A stretch of 42,870 nucleotides of DNA. Origin: Alphaproteobacteria bacterium MarineAlpha11_Bin1. GTDB taxonomy: Bacteria > Pseudomonadota > Alphaproteobacteria > MPNO01 > UBA830. Both the position numbers and the translations under genes were made by a program. The stretch spans positions 1 to 42,870 of the forward strand of contig PTJZ01000015.1 of the NCBI GenBank assembly GCA_002937455.1, given 5' to 3'. The notes under the pieces were generated by a model. The model saw only the letters and a list, made by a program, of their open reading frames with translations, was not told the origin of the DNA and made no database searches. Position 1 is the first letter of the stretch. The number at the start of each line of letters is the position of its first letter. This document shows, piece by piece, positions 1 through 7,387 of the stretch.

Positions 1-1
1 C

Positions 2-61
2 GGTTCCAAGGCATTTGAGTTCATCTGGAAGAGGGGCAGGCCAAAAGCCGGGGGCGGCTGA
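2..61 (+). CDS. C-terminal tail of an upstream gene (partial, unidentified)
   Basis: Reading from base 2, an open frame gives about 19 residues ending AGGG and stops with TGA at 59-61. A terminator-like hairpin overlaps the stop, which suggests this is the end of a real plus-strand gene that begins outside the window. The other plus frames stop sooner. The tail is too short to assign a family. Confidence 0.35.
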   Translation, partial: GSKAFEFIWKRGRPKAGGG

Positions 62-74
62 GGCCATTTTTTTT
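39..74 (+). terminator. Rho-independent terminator of the upstream gene
   Basis: AGCCG (46-50) pairs with CGGCT (55-59) around a GGGG loop, and GGCC at 39-42 can pair with GGCC at 62-65. A run of eight T follows at 67-74. The element covers the stop codon of the partial frame that ends at 61, so it fits termination of the gene entering from the left. Confidence 0.6.
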
Positions 75-161
75 GCCTAATTTTATTATTGCGCTTTGCC
101 GCAGGACCGCCGATTTTGGTTATTCTCCCTGTAACATTCTAGCCCCTGCTAAACGCTCGTC

Positions 162-419
162 TTACTCAGGTAAGACCTTTTTCCGAAATCCGCGATCGCG
201 CTTAAGAGACCATTCTCGGCTCATTGCCTCGTTTCTGGAAAAAAACCTTTCCGCATAAAGTAACTCCCAAGTTCGTCCTCTGGTAGATTTAGCTCCAGTT
301 CCAGAATTGTGGGCCAAGAGCCGAATATTTAGGTCTTTTGTCCACCCCACGTATGTTCGCCAACCGCCTCCATCTTGACTGCCGAGAATGTAAACGAAGC
401 TATATCGTTTTTCGATCAA
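162..419 (-). CDS. GIY-YIG nuclease family protein (UPF0213/YhbQ-like)
   Basis: This 85-residue protein is a whole stand-alone GIY-YIG domain. It has the FVYIL strand near residue 8, the YVGWT variant of the YIG strand near residue 23, an Arg on the following helix (LNIRLLAHNSG), and the AKSTRGRTWELLYAE and E-A-(x)n-E-W-S-L-K-R stretches typical of the YhbQ group. Such small proteins are presumed DNA nucleases with no settled role. The frame opens with TTG at 419, with AGGAT about ten bases upstream on the minus strand. No ATG fits. It lies 15 bases beyond the stop of the DapA-like gene and could be its last transcribed partner. Length is normal for the group. Confidence 0.85.
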   Translation of the reverse strand: MIEKRYSFVYILGSQDGGGWRTYVGWTKDLNIRLLAHNSGTGAKSTRGRTWELLYAERFFSRNEAMSREWSLKRDRGFRKKVLPE

Positions 420-434
420 TCGACCGAAATCCTA

Positions 435-1361
435 TCAGACCGCTTTTTGGCGCGTCAGCTGTTTAAGCAGCCCCGCCCGCCGTAAGACACCGTCCAGCCG
501 CTTCTCGAGTTCTTTCGTTGCTGGAGCCATAGGGAGGCGATGTTCGTTTTTCGGCATGATCTTAAGTTTTTTCATCATATATTTCATAGCGATCGGGTTC
601 GTGTCGAAGAACACTGCTTGGTTGATTTCGAATAATTCGTAGTGAAGTTTCTGTGCTTTCTTAAGATTGCCAGCTGCTACGGCATCACACATTTGAGCTA
701 GTTTTTTTGGTTGCAGGTTGCCTACGGCGTTCATGAGTCCACACGCTCCCACGGCCATCATCGGATAGGATAAATCCTCCAACCCAACGAAAATACGGAA
801 ATCCATACCGAAATGGTCGAGACATTCGGACGCAAAACCCAAGTCGTCTACCGCATGTTTCATGCCGATAAAATTCGGGCAAGCCCTCGAAATTTGGTCC
901 AGCGTATCAAGGGTTACTGATACCGCAGCCCGACCGGGGATATGATAAATCATCCACGGTAACTTAGTTTGTTTCCCTAGCAGTTTGTAATACTCTACCA
1001 GACCTCTCTGCGGCGGACGGCTGTAATAAGGTGTAACGATTAGTAGTGCATCTGCGCCGGCCTTCTCCGCATGTTCGGTAAGAGCTAAAGTTTCTTGAAG
1101 ATTTTGTGACCCGGTGGCCGCGACGATAGTTAGCCTTCCGGCGGCAGCTTTGATGGCCACATCTACTATTCGATTACGTTCCTCAATCGTCAACGACGCA
1201 GGCTCTGATGTGGTTCCGTTGACTAGGATGCCATGTGACCCATTCTTGACCTGAAACTCAACCAGTCCGGCGTATGCCTTAAGGTCGACCTCCCCATTGC
1301 GGAATGGAGTGATTAGCGGTGGTATGGAACCACAGAGGAAATTTTTCGGCAATTTTATCAT
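435..1361 (-). CDS. DapA-family (dihydrodipicolinate synthase-like) lyase/aldolase
   Basis: This 308-residue protein is a TIM-barrel class I aldolase. It has the GTTSE motif at 49-53, the catalytic Tyr139 in YHIPGR, and the Schiff-base Lys168 in GMKHA. Members cleave or form pyruvate-linked C-C bonds. The family includes true dihydrodipicolinate synthases, N-acetylneuraminate lyases and hydratase-aldolases of aromatic degradation. Position behind a dioxygenase-like bicupin gene, a MarR gene and ubiD, all on the minus strand, argues for a catabolic aldolase rather than lysine synthesis. The ATG at 1361 has a GGGGAG box about eight bases upstream. The specific substrate cannot be read from the sequence. 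Confidence 0.88.
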   Translation of the reverse strand: MIKLPKNFLCGSIPPLITPFRNGEVDLKAYAGLVEFQVKNGSHGILVNGTTSEPASLTIEERNRIVDVAIKAAAGRLTIVAATGSQNLQETLALTEHAEKAGADALLIVTPYYSRPPQRGLVEYYKLLGKQTKLPWMIYHIPGRAAVSVTLDTLDQISRACPNFIGMKHAVDDLGFASECLDHFGMDFRIFVGLEDLSYPMMAVGACGLMNAVGNLQPKKLAQMCDAVAAGNLKKAQKLHYELFEINQAVFFDTNPIAMKYMMKKLKIMPKNEHRLPMAPATKELEKRLDGVLRRAGLLKQLTRQKAV

Positions 1362-1470
1362 TGTGAGGTCTCCCCATTACGGGTTTTCGTCCCGGAATTA
1401 TCAAAAAACAGGTTGTCTCGATTTGACAAGCCCATTGATCCCAACAAACAAATGGGGTTACGGAACTCTT

Positions 1471-2619
1471 TTATTCACCAGCTTGACGTAACTCTTCTGC
1501 GTTGGTTTCGAAACCCGAGTTGGCACCAAGAACAGACCAAGGGTGCTTTAGTTCCTCCTGCCAAAGTAGGCTCTCCATGAATATGTTTAGCGGCTGGTCT
1601 TGGACTGTCAGCTCGTAGACGGATTCGTCGTAGGATGCGTGATTGTGAATACCCCAGCCCGGTGCCGACAGCATTAGATCCCCAGCCTTCCACTCATAAA
1701 CTTTGCCTTCTACGGTGGATCGACCCGTTCCATGGAAATAATAGTTGATGGCCGACGAAACATGGCGGTGAGGGCGGTCAACGATTTTTGGCGGTCTAAC
1801 CGTCATTGTGGCAAAAAAGTTAGGTGTGGTGCCGTTGAACCGTGTAGTCATGGGATTAAACAGAAGGTAGAGGCGTCTTCCACGATAGTCAGAGCCCAGC
1901 GCGGTTAGCTTGTCCAGTTCCGCCTTAACATCTTCCCACGGCCAGTGCAGTGCATTGGAGTCCACAGATGCTGGGTTAATAAGCGTTTCGTATGGCATCA
2001 GCCAAGCACCATCATCGTTTAGTTGAAACGTGCCATAGGGGCTCTTGGATGTAGCATCTGCGGCGTCGGCTTCTGCGCGGGCTTTCTCTTCCGCAGCCTG
2101 TTTGTTAGCGGCATCTAAAAGATCCATCATCGGAGGTGGTTCCTCATCAATGATGTGGACATTCATTTTCTCTAGCAGAGGTGCATTAGAGTATGTCAGG
2201 CGCACGTGTAAATCTTTGGAATCATTTACGTGCCAGTAGGTGCCCATCGACGGAAAGTTATAGACATCGTACTCCCGGAAGGCGATTTTCTTACCGTTGA
2301 TTATGGAGTGGCCCTCGCCCTGAATGCAGAAATTCACTTGTGTAGAATTGTGCCGAATTGGGGATGTCTGTTCACCGGGCTTAAGCACCTCAATCGTAAC
2401 GCGAACTCCCGGATTCAGCCCGGGCCCTGCCCCAAGCTCCTGCCATCGTGGGTGAACGATGAGCGATTGTCTCCGTCCATTTTCAGGTCGCGGTTGATCC
2501 GCCAGGCGTGCTATTTCCTCGTCCATCTCTTCCTTGGAAATCAGGATAGGTTCCCATAGGTCTAATTCTTTCGGGTTTTTGAATCCTGTTCGGTCAATGA
2601 ATTTTGCATTTTGGCTCAT
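1471..2619 (-). CDS. Bicupin protein, gentisate 1,2-dioxygenase-like
   Basis: This 382-residue protein has two cupin barrels. The N-terminal one (about 75-150) carries RHNSTQVNFCIQGEG and a later Trp-His (YWHVND) segment. The C-terminal one (about 265-345) carries RPHRHVSSAINYYFHGTG and GIHNHASYDE, which supply His ligands for a mononuclear metal. Gentisate and 1-hydroxy-2-naphthoate dioxygenases share this layout and size, and they open hydroxylated aromatic acids with O2. An Ala/Glu-rich linker (about 165-190) separates the domains. AGGAG lies eight bases before the ATG. MarR and UbiD neighbours fit an aromatic acid pathway. The exact substrate is inferred only at family level. Confidence 0.8.
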   Translation of the reverse strand: MSQNAKFIDRTGFKNPKELDLWEPILISKEEMDEEIARLADQPRPENGRRQSLIVHPRWQELGAGPGLNPGVRVTIEVLKPGEQTSPIRHNSTQVNFCIQGEGHSIINGKKIAFREYDVYNFPSMGTYWHVNDSKDLHVRLTYSNAPLLEKMNVHIIDEEPPPMMDLLDAANKQAAEEKARAEADAADATSKSPYGTFQLNDDGAWLMPYETLINPASVDSNALHWPWEDVKAELDKLTALGSDYRGRRLYLLFNPMTTRFNGTTPNFFATMTVRPPKIVDRPHRHVSSAINYYFHGTGRSTVEGKVYEWKAGDLMLSAPGWGIHNHASYDESVYELTVQDQPLNIFMESLLWQEELKHPWSVLGANSGFETNAEELRQAGE

Positions 2620-2726
2620 ATCATTATCTCCTAGTCGCCCAAAAAGGCGGCAGAATTTGAGCGAATTACTTAGAGACCTTAGTAATCAAATGTATCCAAC
2701 GTCAAGTATTCGGTTATGCGTTTTCT

Positions 2727-3206
2727 CTAACCTTTCTCAGAGGCGAGATTGGCTCCCAATTTTTGCAATAGGTCGCGTAACTGAATGAACTCGTCGTCGG
2801 ATAGACCCTGTGTTGCAATGTTGTTCACTTCAATCGCAAGCGGCATTAGCTCCGATTTCATTTTACGGCCTTTCTCGGTGAGAAAAATATTGATTGTGCG
2901 GCGATCTTTGGAGTTACGAACTCTCTCAATCATGCCGCTACGGGCTAATAGTCGCAGAGCACTTACCGTTGTCGGTTCTGTTGTGCCGACACGCCGGCTC
3001 AATTCGCGCTGACTGAGTCCTTCTTCATCCCAGAGGGCCCGTAAAAAATACCACTGACCTGGGGTAATCTGGTGGGATTGAAGACGTGTACGGATAGCTC
3101 TCGCAAACATTAGATGCGCGTCGCGAATGAGGTAACCCGCACTATCTTGGAGCCGCAGGTTGATGCTAAATGCGGAGGCCTCGAACTTTGCGTGGGGAAG
3201 ATTCAA
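2727..3206 (-). CDS. MarR family transcriptional regulator
   Basis: This 159-residue protein has the MarR winged helix: an N-terminal dimer helix, the HTH (LSQRELSRRVGTTEPTTVSALRLLARSG, about 80-105), and a wing with the D-R-R-T signature (NSKDRRTINIFLT). MarR proteins are usually released from DNA by small phenolic or aromatic ligands. It lies between ubiD and the bicupin gene on the same strand, so it probably controls that set. The frame opens with TTG at 3206, with AGGGGG about six bases before it. Upstream at 3235-3279 there is a good promoter with an inverted repeat, consistent with self-control. Confidence 0.92.
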   Translation of the reverse strand: MNLPHAKFEASAFSINLRLQDSAGYLIRDAHLMFARAIRTRLQSHQITPGQWYFLRALWDEEGLSQRELSRRVGTTEPTTVSALRLLARSGMIERVRNSKDRRTINIFLTEKGRKMKSELMPLAIEVNNIATQGLSDDEFIQLRDLLQKLGANLASEKG

Positions 3207-3234
3207 ATTCGCCCCCTATTTGTGAGCTCTTCGA

Positions 3235-3279
3235 ATTGTATTCACAATATATCTTATTGCTTGATATAAAATAGGACAA
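3235..3279 (-). promoter_or_regulatory. Promoter of the marR gene with overlapping inverted repeat (candidate MarR operator)
   Basis: On the minus strand there is TTGTCC (3274-3279), a 17-base spacer and TAAGAT (3251-3256), a good sigma-70 type promoter reading towards marR. Directly downstream at 3235-3248 is ATTGT-ATTC-ACAAT, an inverted repeat with 5-base arms. CGAATTGTA, covering one arm, recurs as a direct repeat at 3299-3307. MarR proteins bind such short dyads near their own start sites. Binding by this regulator is inferred. Confidence 0.55.
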
Positions 3280-3331
3280 CTAACGCGGAAAACGTTAACG
3301 AATTGTAATTTGCGAGCGGGAGTAACTCGAT

Positions 3332-4735
3332 TTACGGGAGATAATCCTCCAAATTGACGCCGGTATGGCCAAACGGCATCGCGGGGGCGAACCTTGACCT
3401 TGCATCCGCTTGAGTAACCGCCGGTTTGGTCGCGTCGATAATCACTTTCGTCCCGATCCGGTACATAGCACTCATCCCCGGTACGATGTCCGATACATTG
3501 TCCAAGGACCAGATCCTTGTATTAGGTATCTTCATTACGTCCTGAGAACCGTGAACGCGGGTTGTCATAGACCAGAATATCTGGCGAAGATCGGATGCGT
3601 CAATATCGTCATCCACTGCGATAGCGATCTTCGGGTGTAAATAAGGGCTAGACAATGCAGACATCAAGGCAGTTTTTGCTTGGCCTTCTACTCTAGGCCG
3701 GAGCTTCAAAACAATAGCCATAAGGCCTGAAATGCCAAGGCAGCGGACATCGAGCAGATCCAAGCCACCTTCCACATTTTTGAGATGGTCTGTTATAACT
3801 GTCTCGATACAGGTTCCGGTTATAGACTGAGTGTCTGTCATGGGGGCACCGCACTGCATAGCATAAAACATAGGATCCTTGCGGTGGGTGATTGCCTTTA
3901 CCTTAAAAATTTCGGTAGACCCCTCCATCGCGTATGTGCCGGTGGCTTCCCCGAAAGGCCCTTCTTCCACCGTGCCGTCAGGCAATACCTCTCCCTCAAT
4001 TATTATCTCCGCCTCGGCGGGGACTTCAATATCAATGGTTTCGCATTTTACCAAACGGACTGGATCGTCAAGCAGGGACCCCGCGACTTCTAGCTCGTCA
4101 AGCCCGTAAGACGAGGTGAATCCTGACGCGTAGTATATCGCCGGGTGGGCGCCAATTACCATCGCCACTGGCATCGGTTCGTTTCGTTGCTGGTACTTCT
4201 GATAAATTCTTAGTGCGTGACGTGGGCAAATTAGAAAGCCAGTCTGATCGGGACCTTGGATTTGCTGGCGGTGTATCGACATGTTGCGGATGCCAGTTTC
4301 CGGATCCTTAATTATCGCCATACCCGATGCGATATAGGGAGACGGGTCTTTCTCCGCATGCCAAAGTGCTGGGACCTTGGTTAGGTCGGCTGCACTACCT
4401 TTGAGAATAACTTCTTTAACTGGAGCCTTGTCTTTGTTCACTTCGACCGGTTCAATTTGGCGTTTTATCCGCTCTACCAACGTCGGAATCAAATCCTCTT
4501 CGCGGATACCGAGCGCGATTGACCATTTTCTCCTGTCGGTAATCACTTGGTTGACGATTTCCCAACCTGGAAACCCTCTGAGATTTGTGAATAGCGTAGA
4601 TTTACCAAGACGATCATATGCCTTCCAACCAATGGCGGAGACGTTCTTGTGAGGATCTACTTCCTTGGTAATACGGATCAACTCGCCTTGTTGTTCAAGA
4701 TTTGCTACGTGGGCTCTCAGCGATTGGTCGCGCAT
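3332..4735 (-). CDS. UbiD family decarboxylase
   Basis: This 467-residue protein is a full-length UbiD-fold enzyme. UbiD proteins use prenylated FMN to (de)carboxylate aromatic or alpha,beta-unsaturated acids. The N-terminal part (RAHVANLEQQGELIRI) and the EEGPFGEATGTY segment, which supplies the acidic active-site residues of the family, are present, as are NMSIHRQQ and the IDIEVPAEAEIIIEGE strand. I place the start at the ATG at 4735, behind an AAGGAA box, rather than at an ATG eleven codons upstream. No UbiX flavin prenyltransferase is in the window. It diverges from the nitrile hydratase operon across only 47 bases, which suggests shared control. Confidence 0.92.
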   Translation of the reverse strand: MRDQSLRAHVANLEQQGELIRITKEVDPHKNVSAIGWKAYDRLGKSTLFTNLRGFPGWEIVNQVITDRRKWSIALGIREEDLIPTLVERIKRQIEPVEVNKDKAPVKEVILKGSAADLTKVPALWHAEKDPSPYIASGMAIIKDPETGIRNMSIHRQQIQGPDQTGFLICPRHALRIYQKYQQRNEPMPVAMVIGAHPAIYYASGFTSSYGLDELEVAGSLLDDPVRLVKCETIDIEVPAEAEIIIEGEVLPDGTVEEGPFGEATGTYAMEGSTEIFKVKAITHRKDPMFYAMQCGAPMTDTQSITGTCIETVITDHLKNVEGGLDLLDVRCLGISGLMAIVLKLRPRVEGQAKTALMSALSSPYLHPKIAIAVDDDIDASDLRQIFWSMTTRVHGSQDVMKIPNTRIWSLDNVSDIVPGMSAMYRIGTKVIIDATKPAVTQADARSRFAPAMPFGHTGVNLEDYLP

Positions 4736-4782
4736 ATCGAATTCCTTGTTTACAATCTGCCCACACATACCGGGAGCGGGTC

Positions 4783-5094
4783 ATGAAGAAAAGCGTCAAC
4801 GATATCGGCGGAGAAAATTGGGGGCCGATTAATCTAAGTCAAAAGGAAACGCCAGAGTGGGCAAAACTGTCGACAGCGTTGCGCGGGGCGCTGGGCGAAA
4901 AAGGCGCAGGCCTCGTTAGCCTGCACGAGGGTCGCCGTGCCAGGGAAGAATTGAGCTATAATATCTATCATTCCCTTGGTTATTTTGAGATGGGGATGCA
5001 GGCGATATACGATATTTTGGTGCAAAAGGGTATTCTAACTGAAAATGAAGTTGAGGATCGTATTATAGCGATAAGAAATAACTCAGGACCGTAG
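4783..5094 (+). CDS. Nitrile hydratase beta-N-like small protein (probable accessory/activator protein)
   Basis: This 103-residue protein resembles the helical N-terminal half of a nitrile hydratase beta subunit. It has a degenerate D-I-G-G start, an Arg-rich helix (EGRRAREEL), then the Y-x-x-x-x-Y-F-E-x-x-x-x-A-I-Y-D-I-L-x-x-K-G segment that parallels the YFERW...LLEEKG helix of the next gene. Assembly factors of nitrile hydratase and thiocyanate hydrolase share this fold, so a cobalt-loading or chaperone role is likely. A second structural subunit is possible. It is the first gene of the operon. The ATG at 4783 follows GGGAG. The longer upstream extension of the frame would run into ubiD. 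Confidence 0.65.
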   Translation: MKKSVNDIGGENWGPINLSQKETPEWAKLSTALRGALGEKGAGLVSLHEGRRAREELSYNIYHSLGYFEMGMQAIYDILVQKGILTENEVEDRIIAIRNNSGP

Positions 5095-5144
5095 TTGAAA
5101 TACTTATCCCATCGACGCAATATGAGGCAAAAGAGGTAGAAATC

Positions 5145-5447
5145 ATGAACCAGCGTCAGCACGACATGGGCGGAATGGATGCAGGGCCTGTCGAGGATTC
5201 TGCTCATAATGCCGAACCTTGGGCCAAAATGATCACGTCACTTGCCGCCGCGATGCGCGAACATGATGTTATGCGCATTGATGAGTTACGCCGCGCACTG
5301 GAAGATCTGCCGCCCGAAATTTATGAGCAAGACTATTTTGAGCGCTGGTCGGAAGCCATGGTTAACCTTCTCGAGGAAAAGGGACTTTTAAGCCGGGACG
5401 AAGTTATCGGACGGATGGATTCAATAAAAGATAAGCTAGGAGCCTGA
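5145..5447 (+). CDS. Nitrile hydratase/thiocyanate hydrolase beta subunit, N-terminal half (split)
   Basis: This 100-residue protein starts with the hallmark HDMGGM (6-11) of nitrile hydratase beta chains. It continues with DELRRALEDLPPEIYEQDYF and ERW...LLEEKGLLSRDEV, the helical N-terminal domain that packs on the alpha subunit. It ends where normal beta chains (about 220 residues) go on into a beta barrel, and that barrel is encoded by the next gene two bases later. Thiocyanate hydrolase and toyocamycin nitrile hydratase are known to have the beta chain split this way. The enzyme is presumed cytoplasmic. Confidence 0.88.
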   Translation: MNQRQHDMGGMDAGPVEDSAHNAEPWAKMITSLAAAMREHDVMRIDELRRALEDLPPEIYEQDYFERWSEAMVNLLEEKGLLSRDEVIGRMDSIKDKLGA

Positions 5448-5449
5448 AT

Positions 5450-5737
5450 ATGCCCATTTTCAGTGTAGGAGAACGCGTGCGTATCAAGAACTCCCATCCA
5501 CCCGGTCATCGCCGAACACCTTTTTATGCGCGCGGCAAGACCGGGGTTGTTGAGCGCTACTGCGGAGACTTCAAGAACCCTGAAGAATTAGCTTATGGTT
5601 TTGACGGGACGCCTAAACGCGAGCTTTATCGCGTGCGGCTAGCGCAGATCGACATCTGGGATGACTACAAAGGGCCAGAAAGCGATACGCTAGACCTAGA
5701 AATTTATGATCATTGGCTTGAAAAAGCTGAAGGATAG
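5450..5737 (+). CDS. Nitrile hydratase/thiocyanate hydrolase beta subunit, C-terminal half (split)
   Basis: This 95-residue protein is the SH3-like barrel that forms the C-terminal half of ordinary nitrile hydratase beta chains. It shows FSVGERVRIKN, PPGHRRTPFYARGKTGVVE and ELYRVRLAQIDIW, all typical of that domain, whose Arg and Tyr side chains line the active-site interface. It begins with its own ATG two bases after the stop of the N-terminal half and is in a different frame from it. This is therefore an organised gene split and not a sequencing frameshift. Four bases separate its stop from the start of the alpha gene. Confidence 0.88.
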   Translation: MPIFSVGERVRIKNSHPPGHRRTPFYARGKTGVVERYCGDFKNPEELAYGFDGTPKRELYRVRLAQIDIWDDYKGPESDTLDLEIYDHWLEKAEG

Positions 5738-5741
5738 AGAA

Positions 5742-6383
5742 ATGAACAACGATGACCGCACCGCCCATGACCATACACATGAACATGACCATCCTGGTAC
5801 AACTCCCGATATAAATGAGACCGGTTATTACGAATTGATGGCCGAGGCGATGAAGGAACTACTTATAGAAAAAGGCGTGGTCAGCGCTGACGACGTGCGT
5901 CGCAATCTCGAATTTCTTGATAGTCGAGATCCGGTTGATGGCGGCCGCGTCATTGCGAAGGCTTGGACCGATCCGGATTTCAGGAAGCGCCTTCTAAGCA
6001 ACGGTACCACAGCAGTCCAAGAATTAGGCCTTACAATGGGTGACGCGGAATTAGTAGTCGTCGAAAATACTGACGACGTACACAATATGATTGTCTGTAC
6101 GCTTTGCTCCTGCTATCCGAGAACGTTGTTAGGGTTGCCGCCGGACTGGTACAAATCCAAGAGCTATAGGTCTCGTGCCGTCGTAGAACCGCGATTAGTG
6201 CTTAAAGAGTTTGGCACCCACGTGCCCGAAGAAAAAACTGTTCGGGTCCATGATTCAAATGCCGATATGCGTTACCTGGTTTTGCCACAACAGCCAGAGG
6301 GCACGGAAGGCTGGTCTGAAGAAAATCTAGCAAGAATTGTCAGCAGAGACGCCATGGTTGGGGTTGTTCTACCCCGAGTTTGA
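5742..6383 (+). CDS. Cobalt-type nitrile hydratase alpha subunit / thiocyanate hydrolase gamma-like subunit
   Basis: This 213-residue catalytic subunit has the metal claw CTLCSC at 119-124, followed by YPRTLLGLPPDWYKS. Thr in the second position of the claw is typical of cobalt enzymes (iron enzymes have Ser). The two later Cys are oxidised to sulfinic and sulfenic acids in characterised relatives. The C-terminal part (QPEGTEGW, IVSRDAMVGV) is normal for the family. The N-terminus is His/Asp-rich (HDHTHEHDH, 9-17), a trait I recall from the thiocyanate hydrolase gamma subunit and a plausible metal-handling tail. Start ATG at 5742 follows AAGGATAGAGA. The reaction is hydration of a nitrile to an amide, or of thiocyanate to carbonyl sulfide. 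The sequence alone does not decide between them. Confidence 0.93.
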   Translation: MNNDDRTAHDHTHEHDHPGTTPDINETGYYELMAEAMKELLIEKGVVSADDVRRNLEFLDSRDPVDGGRVIAKAWTDPDFRKRLLSNGTTAVQELGLTMGDAELVVVENTDDVHNMIVCTLCSCYPRTLLGLPPDWYKSKSYRSRAVVEPRLVLKEFGTHVPEEKTVRVHDSNADMRYLVLPQQPEGTEGWSEENLARIVSRDAMVGVVLPRV

Positions 6384-6484
6384 AATGGAGGCGCCGCCGA
6401 CAGTTTCTCCACCTTTCAGATGCCTACTCGGGTACAGTTGACGAATAGGTAGAACGCTAAGGTCGGCTCAAATATCGTAAATTT

Positions 6485-7387
6485 TTAACCGGACCCGGGT
6501 TGCTTCCGGGTGGCGAGCCATATCCCGATAAAAATCAGTACAATCCCCACGGCGTGATAAAGGAAAAACTGTTCACCGAGCAGAGATGTTGCAAGTAAAA
6601 CGCCGAACACGGGCGCAAGATAAATGAAATATCCGGCGGTACCCGGGCCGACCTTCGAAACGGAATAGGCCCAGAATATTTGCGCTAATACTGATGGGCC
6701 CAACGTCATAAACCCTATCGACCAGATAGCTGTATAGTTCACGGGCAGGGGGCGTTCGAAAAAATATACTTCGATTAGCCATAGCGGGAACATGTAAAGT
6801 GCAGCGAAACCGAACATGCCGGCCATTAGTGCGCTGGAAGTCAGTTCTTGCGGTGCACGGCGGAGGAATACCGCGTATATCGAATACGACATAGTCGCTA
6901 TTAGAAGGATAATATCGCCCGTGTTGAAGGTTAACCCAAATACAACGTCTATATCGCCACGGGTTACAATCACCGCTACCCCAGCAAACCCCAACACTAC
7001 TCCTGTTCCTTGGCGCATGCCAAACCGGTCACCTAAAATAATAAATGCAGAGATTAGAATGCATATCGACATCAGACCTTGAAATAGAGCTCCGTTAATG
7101 GCTGTCGTGTATTGCAAAGCGACGTAGTGCAGAGCACCGAAGCCAATGGCAGAGGAAAGTGCCAAAAAAGAGATATATCTCCACTTCTGTATAACAAGTT
7201 TGCGGTGACGCCACAGTTCACCTGATGTCCAGGTCAACACGATCAAAAAGGCGAATAGCCAGCGCCAGAAATTTATCCCCATTGGTGGTATCTCGCCGGC
7301 AACGTGGCGACCGACCACTGATGAACCAGCCCAAAATAAAGCGCAGAAAGTAAGTAAGACGAATGGAAAGATGGGGGAATTCTTCAT
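6485..7387 (-). CDS. DMT superfamily transporter, EamA family (third of three in tandem)
   Basis: This 300-residue membrane protein has two EamA repeats and about ten hydrophobic segments. The ALFWAGSSVVGRHVAGEIPP N-terminal segment and a LGPSVLAQIFWAYSVSKVGPGTAGYF segment in the second repeat are typical. Members move small solutes such as amino acids or other metabolites, often outwards. Its ATG overlaps the stop of the preceding gene by four bases (ATGA), so the two are translationally coupled. It resembles the two upstream proteins through their whole length (same NIPPM/W-R-W-like opening and VTRGDI segment), so the three are tandem paralogues. Confidence 0.9.
   Translation of the reverse strand: MKNSPIFPFVLLTFCALFWAGSSVVGRHVAGEIPPMGINFWRWLFAFLIVLTWTSGELWRHRKLVIQKWRYISFLALSSAIGFGALHYVALQYTTAINGALFQGLMSICILISAFIILGDRFGMRQGTGVVLGFAGVAVIVTRGDIDVVFGLTFNTGDIILLIATMSYSIYAVFLRRAPQELTSSALMAGMFGFAALYMFPLWLIEVYFFERPLPVNYTAIWSIGFMTLGPSVLAQIFWAYSVSKVGPGTAGYFIYLAPVFGVLLATSLLGEQFFLYHAVGIVLIFIGIWLATRKQPGSG

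Noticed and set aside
1471..2559. Several open frames of 60-110 codons on both strands within the bicupin gene
   Set aside because: They lie entirely inside a well-supported coding region, have no ribosome sites and match no family. They are shadows.
5447..5450. The split nitrile hydratase beta chain as a sequencing frameshift
   Set aside because: Each half has its own start and stop with operon-type spacing, and split beta chains are established in thiocyanate hydrolase and toyocamycin nitrile hydratase.
6495..6513. ACCCGG/CCGGGT hairpin at the end of the third DMT gene as its terminator
   Set aside because: It lies inside the coding region and is not followed by a T-run on the minus strand.
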